A DNA stretch of 39,479 nucleotides from an uncultured Lachnospiraceae bacterium (GTDB taxonomy: Bacteria > Bacillota > Clostridia > Lachnospirales > Lachnospiraceae), in assembly GCA_910585765.1 (NCBI GenBank), contig CAJUES010000032.1, positions 1 to 39,479 on the forward strand, given 5' to 3'. Shown in pieces: positions 32,941 to 39,479 of this stretch; within the stretch, counting starts at the first letter, position 1; each line of letters opens with the position of its first letter. The notes under the pieces are model-generated. The model was not told the DNA's origin. It saw nothing but the letters and a program-made list of their open reading frames with translations, and did no database searches. The position numbers and the translations under genes were made by a program.

Positions 32941-32985
32941 AAAAAAGAACCCAAAGGCTGAATCCCAGCCGATGGGTTCTTTTTT
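32941..32985. terminator. Bidirectional terminator between the MATE gene and the phosphofructokinase gene
   Basis: AAAAAAGAACCCA (32941-32953) pairs with TGGGTTCTTTTTT (32973-32985), with an inner GGCTG/CAGCC helix. T-runs on both strands suit the convergent genes. Confidence 0.9.
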
Positions 32986-32996
32986 ATTCATAATTC

Positions 32997-34070
32997 CTAA
33001 TCGCCAAAGCTGATGCCGAGCATCTTTGCTTCCTTGATGATCGTCGAATCCGGATCCACCATCTTGAGCTTGCCCGCGACATCGGCAAGCGGCACCTTCA
33101 CGACCTCTCTGTTCTGATAGCCGACCATATAACCGTACTCGCCCTTGAGGATCAGCTTGGACGCCTCCGCGCCAAGTCTGCTTGCGAACACTCTGTCATA
33201 CGGATCGGGGCTGCCGCCTCGCTGCGTGTGACCGGGAACTGTGACGCGCACTTCCATGCCGCTCTTTTCCTTGATCTTGTCCGCGATCTCGTATGAGACA
33301 CTCGGATATTTGTAGTCTGCCATGTATTTCTTGAACTCTTTCTTGGAAAGCGCAGCTACCTCTTTTGAGATCGCGCCCTCCGCCACCGCGAGGATCGTAA
33401 ACTTGCTCCCCCGCTCGGATCGCTTCTGGATCGCTTTGATGATCTTGTTGATGTCATAAGGGATCTCCGGAATCAGGATAATGTCTGCGCCGCCCGCGAT
33501 ACCAGCGTTCAGTGTGAGATAACCTACCTTGTGTCCCATTACCTCCACGATAAATACACGTCCGTGCGATGCAGCTGTCGTGTGGATCTGGTCGATGCAC
33601 TGTGTCGCGATATCGACGGCACTCTGGAATCCAAATGTCATGTCGGTTCCCCACAGATCGTTGTCGATCGTCTTTGGCAGCGTCACGACGTTCAATCCCT
33701 CCTCGCGCAGAAGGTTTGCGGTCTTGTGTGTTCCGTTACCGCCAAGGATCACCAGACAGTCAAGGCTGAGTTTGTAATAATTGTGCTTCATCGCCTCCAC
33801 CTTGTCGAGTCCGTTCTCGTCCGGATCGCGCATATTCTTGAACGGCATACGCGAACTTCCGAGGATCGTACCTCCCTTTGTCAGTATTCCGGAGAAATCT
33901 GACGGAGCCAGCATCTTGTACTTGCCATAGATCAGTCCCTTGTAGCCGTCAAGGAAACCAAAGAGCTCCACCTCCTTGCCCGCGTTGAACAACCCCTTTG
34001 CCACGCCGCGCATTGCCGCATTGAGCGCCTGACAGTCGCCGCCGCTTGTTAACATTCCGATTCTTATCAT
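32997..34070 (-). CDS. pfkA: 6-phosphofructokinase
   Basis: 357 residues. It phosphorylates fructose 6-phosphate in glycolysis, where DHAP from rhamnose also enters. Motifs: MLTSGGDCQALNAAMRG, KGGTILGSSR, GGNGTHKTA (110-118), PKTIDNDLWGTD with the catalytic aspartates, and VPGHTQRGGSPDPYDR. The glycine in GGNGT with the lysine in PKTIDND is the combination of ATP-using enzymes of the mixed group rather than PPi-using ones, but the usual GGDGT aspartate is asparagine. AAGGAGG lies 5 nt before the ATG. It lies 48 bp downstream of the chemoreceptor gene. Confidence 0.92.
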   Translation of the reverse strand: MIRIGMLTSGGDCQALNAAMRGVAKGLFNAGKEVELFGFLDGYKGLIYGKYKMLAPSDFSGILTKGGTILGSSRMPFKNMRDPDENGLDKVEAMKHNYYKLSLDCLVILGGNGTHKTANLLREEGLNVVTLPKTIDNDLWGTDMTFGFQSAVDIATQCIDQIHTTAASHGRVFIVEVMGHKVGYLTLNAGIAGGADIILIPEIPYDINKIIKAIQKRSERGSKFTILAVAEGAISKEVAALSKKEFKKYMADYKYPSVSYEIADKIKEKSGMEVRVTVPGHTQRGGSPDPYDRVFASRLGAEASKLILKGEYGYMVGYQNREVVKVPLADVAGKLKMVDPDSTIIKEAKMLGISFGD

Positions 34071-34118
34071 GGGAACCTCCTTCTTCGCATGAATTACCTG
34101 CGCATCATTGTTTCTATT

Positions 34119-36092
34119 TTATTTTGAAGCCAGCGTAAACTGACCCACCAGCTGCTTTAATCCCATCGCCTCGGCGGAGAGTTGCTCACTCGCCGCCGCG
34201 CCCTCCTGCGCTGTCGAACTGTTGCTCTGGACGACGAGCGCCATCTGGTTAATCCCCTCCGAAACCTGCCACACGCCCTCCGACTGCTCATTGGAGATCG
34301 TGGCGATCGCGTCGATGGAGCGAACCACGGACTGGATACTGTCAACAACCTCCGATAAGGTTTGTGCCGTGTGGGTAGCGATCTCAGACCCCATATGCAC
34401 CGCCTCTGAGGACTGCCCGATGAGCGTGGATGTGTTCTGGGCTGCCTGTGCGGATTTGCTCGCGAGCTCACGCACCTCCTGTGCTACTACCGCAAACCCT
34501 TTTCCGGCCGCGCCCGCCCTGGCTGCCTCCACCGCGGCATTCAGCGCCAGTATATTGGTCTGAAACGCGATATCTTCGATCGTTTTCAGTATTTTCTCAA
34601 TCTCGTCAGAGCTGTTCTGGATCTTGTTCATCGCCTGCATGAGCGTCTGCATCTGCTCATTGCAGAGTGAAACCTCCTCTCCCGCGTGGTGTGTCTGATC
34701 GCGGAGTTCCACGGCACTCTCGGCAGTGTGCTTTGCCTGATCGGATATCTCCGTGATCTGTGATGCCAGCTCCTGTATCGAACTCGCCTGCTCTGTCGTC
34801 GCCTGGCTGAGATCCTGCGCACTCGATGACAGCTGTACACTGGCGGAAGAAACCTGTTCCGCAGAACGGTTGACCTGCATTATGACATTATTGAGCTGTG
34901 TTTTCATATGGTACACGGAGTGCAGGATATTCTGGAAGCTGCCCACGTAAGCCTCCCTGTGCTGGGTCTGGACAGCCAGATCCTGTTTCGCCAGCTCCTG
35001 CAGCAGATAGCCGAGATCGTTGATGATCGTGCGCAGTCCCTCCACCAGCGAGTTCGTGGACTCCATCAGCATCCCCGTCTCATCTTTGCTCCTGGTTCTG
35101 GGCATGGGCGTTTCCAGATCCCCTTCTACGAGCAGTTTCATCCGGTCTGCACAGGCTTTCATCGGTTTGCTGATGCTGCCTGCCAGGATCATGGCGATCA
35201 CAATGGAGATCAGTGTGGATATGATGATCACAATCACGTTGATCACGATGTCATTGTATGTAGTGCTCAGATAGTTCAGCTTCGGCGCAGTGACTGCAAT
35301 GCTCCATCCGTCCGTATCTTCCACGGGAGCATAAGCCGCAAACATAGCACCGGATGCACTCTCGTAGCTTCCAAAACCGTTCTCCCCGCGGCGCATCGCT
35401 GCATGGATCGCAGCCAGATCCTGCATGGAAGCATCGCTCTGTGCCTGCTTTTCGACATTTTGAACCATGATCGTATCAAGCGTGACATCGGCGATCGTAT
35501 CGCCGGACTTATTGATCATATAAGCCCTGCTGTTTTCCCCGACCTGAATGGAAGAGACGATATCGTTTAAGAACGTTTCGTGTGGAACAAAATAGATGAC
35601 GCCTGTAATGGCCGAACCATAGATCCCATCCGCATAGATTGGCGCCGCGACCATGATCGTCAGTTCCCCTGTGATCTTGCTGATCAGCGGCTCCGATACA
35701 TAGACATTGCCCTGCATGGCCTGTTTGACATATTCCCGGTCGGAATAATCCTTCCCGTCAAAGATGCTGATCCCATCCACACCAATGACATTTCCGCGCT
35801 GGAAATCGTGCATGGCGGCGCGCTCACTGACGATGGACTGTTTCTCCTCCAACGATACCGCCGGATCGGACAACTGCGGGATGCAGCCTGTATCCATGGC
35901 AACATTCTTGTAAGCCGCCAGTTCGTGCTGAACACGTCCTGCCGCCTGGACTGCCGTTTCGCTCATCATCTGCTCCACTGTGGAGAGTGTGCTTGTGTAG
36001 TTTGCCGCAATGCTGAACATTCCCACCGCAAGCAGCGCCACCAGGACAGTGATGCTGAGGCATAAATTGATCTTCAAGCGTATGCTTTTCAT
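34119..36092 (-). CDS. Methyl-accepting chemotaxis protein with dCache sensor
   Basis: 657 residues. Membrane helix 1 (about 8-30), an extracellular double-Cache-type domain (about 35-275; DREYVKQAMQGNVYVSEPLISKITGELTIMVAAPIYADG), membrane helix 2 (about 282-305), HAMP, then the cytoplasmic coiled coil with the hairpin tip QTNILALNAAVEAARAGAAGKGFAVVAQEVRELASKSAQAA. It senses a small molecule outside and signals to CheA. The frame is open to 36146, but that is within the -10 of its promoter; GGGGGA precedes ATG 36092. No che genes are in the window. Confidence 0.92.
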   Translation of the reverse strand: MKSIRLKINLCLSITVLVALLAVGMFSIAANYTSTLSTVEQMMSETAVQAAGRVQHELAAYKNVAMDTGCIPQLSDPAVSLEEKQSIVSERAAMHDFQRGNVIGVDGISIFDGKDYSDREYVKQAMQGNVYVSEPLISKITGELTIMVAAPIYADGIYGSAITGVIYFVPHETFLNDIVSSIQVGENSRAYMINKSGDTIADVTLDTIMVQNVEKQAQSDASMQDLAAIHAAMRRGENGFGSYESASGAMFAAYAPVEDTDGWSIAVTAPKLNYLSTTYNDIVINVIVIIISTLISIVIAMILAGSISKPMKACADRMKLLVEGDLETPMPRTRSKDETGMLMESTNSLVEGLRTIINDLGYLLQELAKQDLAVQTQHREAYVGSFQNILHSVYHMKTQLNNVIMQVNRSAEQVSSASVQLSSSAQDLSQATTEQASSIQELASQITEISDQAKHTAESAVELRDQTHHAGEEVSLCNEQMQTLMQAMNKIQNSSDEIEKILKTIEDIAFQTNILALNAAVEAARAGAAGKGFAVVAQEVRELASKSAQAAQNTSTLIGQSSEAVHMGSEIATHTAQTLSEVVDSIQSVVRSIDAIATISNEQSEGVWQVSEGINQMALVVQSNSSTAQEGAAASEQLSAEAMGLKQLVGQFTLASK

Positions 36093-36145
36093 TTCTTTTC
36101 CCCCGTTTACATTCCGAAAATATTGGATCCTATTCCCCACATACA

Positions 36146-36175
36146 ATTATAGGGTGTACGGCTGTCACTTGTCAA
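36146..36175 (-). promoter_or_regulatory. Promoter of the chemoreceptor gene
   Basis: Minus strand TTGACA (36170-36175), 18-bp spacer, TATAAT (36146-36151). Both hexamers are consensus for the housekeeping sigma factor, not the motility sigma. Confidence 0.85.
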
Positions 36176-36231
36176 TAGTCTTGCTTTGTCTCTTTGTCGC
36201 AGTAATGTCTCTGGTCAGTTGCCGCTCACTT

Positions 36232-36309
36232 ACACGCCCTTTATCATTCTTGATGCATAAGATTTATTGATAATCAACGGGCGTGTCTGAAATCGTTTCA
36301 AACACGCCC
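36232..36309 (-). terminator. Hairpins with three copies of an ACACGCCC repeat after aspS
   Basis: GGGCGTGT (36279-36286) can pair with ACACGCCC on either side: 36302-36309, extended by TGAAA/TTTCA, or 36232-36239. On the minus strand the first lies 29 bp after the aspS stop and probably ends its transcript, although no long T-run follows. Confidence 0.5.
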
Positions 36310-36337
36310 TGTCAACAATTTATGAATTTCGCTGCTT

Positions 36338-38116
36338 TCAGCTCTCGGAATGCGCAGCTGTCCCTGCCTCCTCCGCGATCCGGATATGCACGTCGCGCAG
36401 CTGCCGCTCGTCCACGGCCGCAGGTGCGCCCATCATCACGTCCTGTGCAGTCTTGTTCATCGGGAACGGGATGATCTCGCGGATGCTCTCCTCCCCCGCA
36501 ATCAGCATGACCATGCGGTCAACCCCCGGCGCGATGCCGGCATGCGGCGGTGCCCCGTAACAGAACGCATTGTACATTGCCGGGAACTTCGCCTTCACGT
36601 CCTCCTCGCCAAGTCCCACGATCTCAAACGCCTTTACCATGATCTCGGGATCATGGTTTCGGACAGCTCCCGATGACAGCTCCACACCGTTGCACACGAG
36701 ATCGTACTGGTATGCGAGAATGTCAAGCGGCTCTTTTGTCCGCAGCGCCTCCATGCCGCCCTGCGGCATCGAGAACGGATTGTGGCAGAACTCCAGCTCA
36801 CCCGACTCCTCGCCGATCTCATACATCGGGAAATCAACGATCCAGCAGAACTCGTAGCTTTCCTTCTCCATATAGCCGTCAAAGGTATTCGCAAGCGTCT
36901 TTCTGATCACGCCCGCCGTCTTCTGCGCCGTTCTCAGATCGCCCGCGGAGAGCGCGGCAAAGCTTCCGTTCTTCAAGCCAAGAGCTTCGATCGCGGCATC
37001 CTTCTTCTCCTGCACAAACTTGGATATACCGCCGACAAGCTCCCCGTTCTCGTCAAGACGGAACCAGTATGTCTTCTGTCCGCTCACGACCTCGATATCC
37101 GCACACATCTTGTCGATCTGTTTTCTCGTCCCTGCAAAATCGTCCGCGACGACCGCCTTCACAGTCTTCCCCGCAAACGGCTCAAAACCGCAGTCCGCAA
37201 GTACATTTGTCGCGTCCTGCACCGTGAGGCTGATGCGCAGATCCGGCTTGTCCGAACCGTAGCGCTCCATCGCCTCGAGATAGGGAATCCTCTTGAATGG
37301 CGGTGTGGAAGCCGCCTGGTATATTCCGAATTTGGCAAAGATCGGGGGCAGAACATCCTCCATGATCGCAAACACATCGTCCTGGCTTGCAAACGCCATC
37401 TCCATGTCGAGCTGGTAGAACTCTCCTGGCGAGCGGTCCGCCCGCGCATCCTCATCGCGGAAACACGGCGCGATCTGGAAATAGCGGTCAAAACCGGAAG
37501 CCATCAGCAGCTGCTTGAACTGCTGCGGCGCCTGCGGCAGCGCATAGAATTTCCCCGGGTGGTTCCTCGACGGCACGAGATAGTCGCGCGCGCCCTCCGG
37601 GGAAGAGCACGTCAGGATCGGCGTGGTGATCTCCATGAACTCATGACCGATCATCGCCGCGCGCAGCTCTGCAACAATCCTGCTCCTGAGCACGATCCTG
37701 GATTTCACGTTCGGGTTGCGCAGATCCAGATAGCGGTATTTCAGCCTGGTGTTCTCGTCCGCCTCCTTGGAGTGGTCGATCTGGAACGGCAATTCATTGT
37801 ACCGGCATTTGCCCAATACAGTGACCTTCGACGGCACGATCTCGATATCGCCGGTCTCCATCTTGGGATTCTTGGCACTGCGCTCGCGCACCGTCCCCAC
37901 GATCTCGAGCGTCGACTCATTGTTGACGGCGCCTAGCTGATCCATGATCTCCTCCGTCTCGACAACGATCTGCGTCTTTCCATAAAAATCCCTCAGAACC
38001 AAAAATCCCAGATTTTTGCTGACCTTGCGCAGATTGTCATACCAACCGACAAGCTTTACTTCCTCCCCGACATTTTCCAGCCGCAGCTGGCTGCAATTAT
38101 GTGTACGTCCCTGCAT
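36338..38116 (-). CDS. aspS: Aspartyl-tRNA synthetase
   Basis: 592 residues, the bacterial type with an anticodon-binding N-terminus (VKLVGWYDNLRKVSKNLGFLVLRD), class II core with motif 2 in CFRDEDARADRSPGEFYQLDMEM, a GAD insertion domain, and motif 3 GIAPGVDRMVMLIAGEESIREIIPFP. It charges tRNA-Asp. The frame is open to 38209, but GGGAGG lies 6 nt before ATG 38116 and a promoter covers 38181-38209, so the shorter start is right. No T-box element fits in the short leader of about 58 nt. Confidence 0.97.
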   Translation of the reverse strand: MQGRTHNCSQLRLENVGEEVKLVGWYDNLRKVSKNLGFLVLRDFYGKTQIVVETEEIMDQLGAVNNESTLEIVGTVRERSAKNPKMETGDIEIVPSKVTVLGKCRYNELPFQIDHSKEADENTRLKYRYLDLRNPNVKSRIVLRSRIVAELRAAMIGHEFMEITTPILTCSSPEGARDYLVPSRNHPGKFYALPQAPQQFKQLLMASGFDRYFQIAPCFRDEDARADRSPGEFYQLDMEMAFASQDDVFAIMEDVLPPIFAKFGIYQAASTPPFKRIPYLEAMERYGSDKPDLRISLTVQDATNVLADCGFEPFAGKTVKAVVADDFAGTRKQIDKMCADIEVVSGQKTYWFRLDENGELVGGISKFVQEKKDAAIEALGLKNGSFAALSAGDLRTAQKTAGVIRKTLANTFDGYMEKESYEFCWIVDFPMYEIGEESGELEFCHNPFSMPQGGMEALRTKEPLDILAYQYDLVCNGVELSSGAVRNHDPEIMVKAFEIVGLGEEDVKAKFPAMYNAFCYGAPPHAGIAPGVDRMVMLIAGEESIREIIPFPMNKTAQDVMMGAPAAVDERQLRDVHIRIAEEAGTAAHSES

Positions 38117-38180
38117 GATGAACCTCCCTACAGTATCTCTTCGTTTGATTGATCTCCAATAATTCTGTTTGCTGTTTTTA

Positions 38181-38209
38181 ATACTAGCATTATTGAAAAA
38201 CCGTGTCAA
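38181..38209 (-). promoter_or_regulatory. Promoter of aspS
   Basis: Minus strand TTGACA (38204-38209), 17-bp spacer ending TGC, TAGTAT (38181-38186). Confidence 0.8.
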
Positions 38210-38245
38210 GGAGAATCGTTTTCACGGACTTCGCAGCGTGGTGCG

Positions 38246-39110
38246 TTACTGTTCACGGGTCGGCTTGACATAAAGAATTCTGTTATCATACAGGAACAGG
38301 AGATGGTTTTCCATGTATTGTTCCATACGCAGGTACAGGTTATATCCTTCCTTATAGTAATCATCTGCTGGAATGTATTCGTATTCCTCCTCCGCTTTCC
38401 GGAGTATGGCACGGTAGCGGCCCTCAAACTCCGCGATTTTTTCAGGACTGCATTCTTCAGAGCTGTCCAGTCCGTTCCGATAATGGATCATTTCCTGGAT
38501 CAGTGACCGCATCTGTATATTCCACGTCCTCTCCGGCTCATTCTGAATGCTGTCTTTCAGGTACCGCAGGATGTGTGCAGGGCATTCCTGGTGGCCCGAT
38601 TCGTAACTGTAGTATGTGACATCATGGTCATGGTTTTGAGTCTGTCAGGTCTGACAGGAACCTCCTGCTTTTGTCAAGGGATGTGCAGCACTCATTATTT
38701 AAAAGGAACAGGAACGCCTTTATGCTCCCGCCGTAATTGACCTCGTCCGTGACACCGGCCGGAAACTGCGCATGGATCCTTTCGCCGGTTTTAGAATTGT
38801 AATAAACATCTGCATGGTATTGAGTCACTTCAAGTACCAGGCGTATATTGACCATCTGTTTTACGATGGTTTTTGATGTCTTTTTAAAATCCGGGTTTTC
38901 CAGGACTTCCTGCGGAGGGGTTAACAGTACGGGCTCCCCTGTGGGAACCTGCTTTTTCCGGCAGTGTCCTTCATGCCCCGGCTCCTCAAACACCTCAAAC
39001 CAGTTTTCACGTGCGGCAGCCATGTCACGCCGGATCTGGGCCAGTTCCCTTTCCAGCGCTTTAATCCTGCATTCAAGGGCGCGGACAATCTTCTGGTGCC
39101 GGTTTTCCAT
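38246..39110 (-). pseudogene. Internally deleted IS66-type transposase gene
   Basis: The 5' part (39110 to about 38630) encodes a coiled N-terminus (MENRHQKIVRALECRIKALERELAQIRRDM) and HADVYYNSKTGERIHAQFP plus VTDEVNYGGSIKAFLFLLNNECC, as in IS66-like transposases. After DLTDSK the frame jumps into HDHDVTYYSYESGHQECPAHILRYLKD, then EGYNLYLRMEQYMENHLLFLYDNRILYVK and a stop, where intact transposases continue into the catalytic end. The middle, with most of the DDE core, and the C-terminus are missing. It cannot move by itself. Confidence 0.7.
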
Positions 39111-39334
39111 ATCCTGGTATTATAGCGACTATGTGATAAACTTTGATTATCCATGGATTTACCTCCGTTGTATTTTGTACGGTTTGCCAGACCTGCATTT
39201 ATTATACAGCGGGGGTTTTTATTCTGGTACTTTGTTCATCGCCGCTTGCGTCTGCTGGGGGATTTATATCTGTTTCATTCACCCTGTTACATTTTACTGT
39301 TTTGCTTTTGGATATGTCTACACAGTTCTATTAG
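39111..39334. other. Non-coding flank of the transposase remnant
   Basis: No supported gene. On the minus strand GGAGG stands 7 nt before ATG 39154, which opens MDNQSLSHSRYNTRIW, reminiscent of the start of IS200-type TnpA proteins but soon out of frame; it may be a scrap of another insertion sequence. The rest is AT-rich and unassigned. Confidence 0.3.
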
Positions 39335-39431
39335 GAACTGTTTAAAAATAAATTTGCTGTTTTTGTAAAAAATTCATTGAATACTGTAGGTTTCACGTGC
39401 TCTAAACAGTAAATTTATTTAGTTACAGTTC
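39335..39431. mobile_element. 97-bp MITE-like element with 6-bp target duplication
   Basis: Terminal inverted repeats of about 28 bp start GAACTGT and match at 23 of 28 positions (39335-39362 against 39404-39431), with CTGTTT at their inner ends. The element is flanked on both sides by TATTAG (39329-39334 and 39432-39437), a probable target duplication. It encodes no protein. The left flank also carries ACAGTTC, the same heptamer as the element's right end, so a second related element may once have stood there. Confidence 0.6.
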
Positions 39432-39479
39432 TATTAGTTAGCTAAAATAAATCATATTTTTCTGCCTTACAATTAAATA

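Noticed and set aside
38117..38180. T-box riboswitch upstream of aspS
   Set aside because: The predicted leader of about 58 nt is too short and contains no T-box sequence or terminator hairpin.
1..39479. CRISPR arrays, tRNA or rRNA genes
   Set aside because: No regularly spaced direct repeats or cloverleaf/rRNA sequences were recognised; the only tandem repeat is the protein-coding 15-bp array.

Overview
The window looks like chromosomal DNA of a Gram-positive, gut-type Clostridia, most likely Lachnospiraceae. This is inferred from the protein families (a TrmA-type methyltransferase with a clostridial tail domain, YhaM, MutS2, LrgAB, DUF4358/DHHW proteins, an L-rhamnose operon), from strong Shine-Dalgarno sites with frequent TTG starts, and from near-consensus sigma-A promoters. 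GC-rich housekeeping segments alternate with AT-rich accessory segments. No rRNA, tRNA or CRISPR array was seen.

Layout. 1-3.56 kb is an AT-rich accessory segment with an OLD-like ATPase/TOPRIM protein, a RhuM-family protein and a frameshifted gene remnant. It runs into the 3' part of an rRNA methyltransferase gene, where base composition changes abruptly. 3.26-7.73 kb (minus) holds the 23S rRNA methyltransferase, the YhaM exoribonuclease and a membrane-anchored HtrA-like protein whose catalytic residues look lost. 7.97-12.18 kb (plus) is an envelope O-acylation-type module: SGNH hydrolase, DUF4358 lipoprotein, MBOAT acyltransferase, DHHW protein. mutS2 and a two-component system follow, up to 16.88 kb, then a convergent GT39-like membrane glycosyltransferase. 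18.9-22.6 kb is a second AT-rich accessory segment: a PIN toxin-antitoxin pair, a 167-bp palindromic MITE-like element, two unrecognised small ORFs, and a teichoic-acid/capsule locus reduced by internal deletions and frameshifts to one intact gene, tagD.

22.7-24.6 kb is an lrgA-lrgB-gntR operon with a perfect operator-like palindrome just after its promoter. 24.6-30.8 kb (minus) is a complete L-rhamnose catabolic set: AraC-type regulator, rhaB, a small Cys-rich protein, rhaA, rhaD, fucO. Rhamnose is isomerised, phosphorylated and split to DHAP and lactaldehyde, which FucO reduces to 1,2-propanediol. An ArsC/Spx-like gene precedes the regulator. At 31.4-32.9 kb a MATE efflux gene lies behind a promoter, a 12-codon leader peptide and two mutually exclusive hairpins, one a terminator. 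This is the clearest unusual regulatory device in the window.

33.0-38.1 kb (minus) holds a 6-phosphofructokinase, a dCache chemoreceptor and aspS. The right end contains a decayed IS66-type transposase gene and a 97-bp MITE-like element with a 6-bp target duplication. Many starts were placed by Shine-Dalgarno position; for the GT39-like gene, the chemoreceptor and aspS, a promoter lying at or inside the longest open frame shows that the longest frame overshoots the true start.
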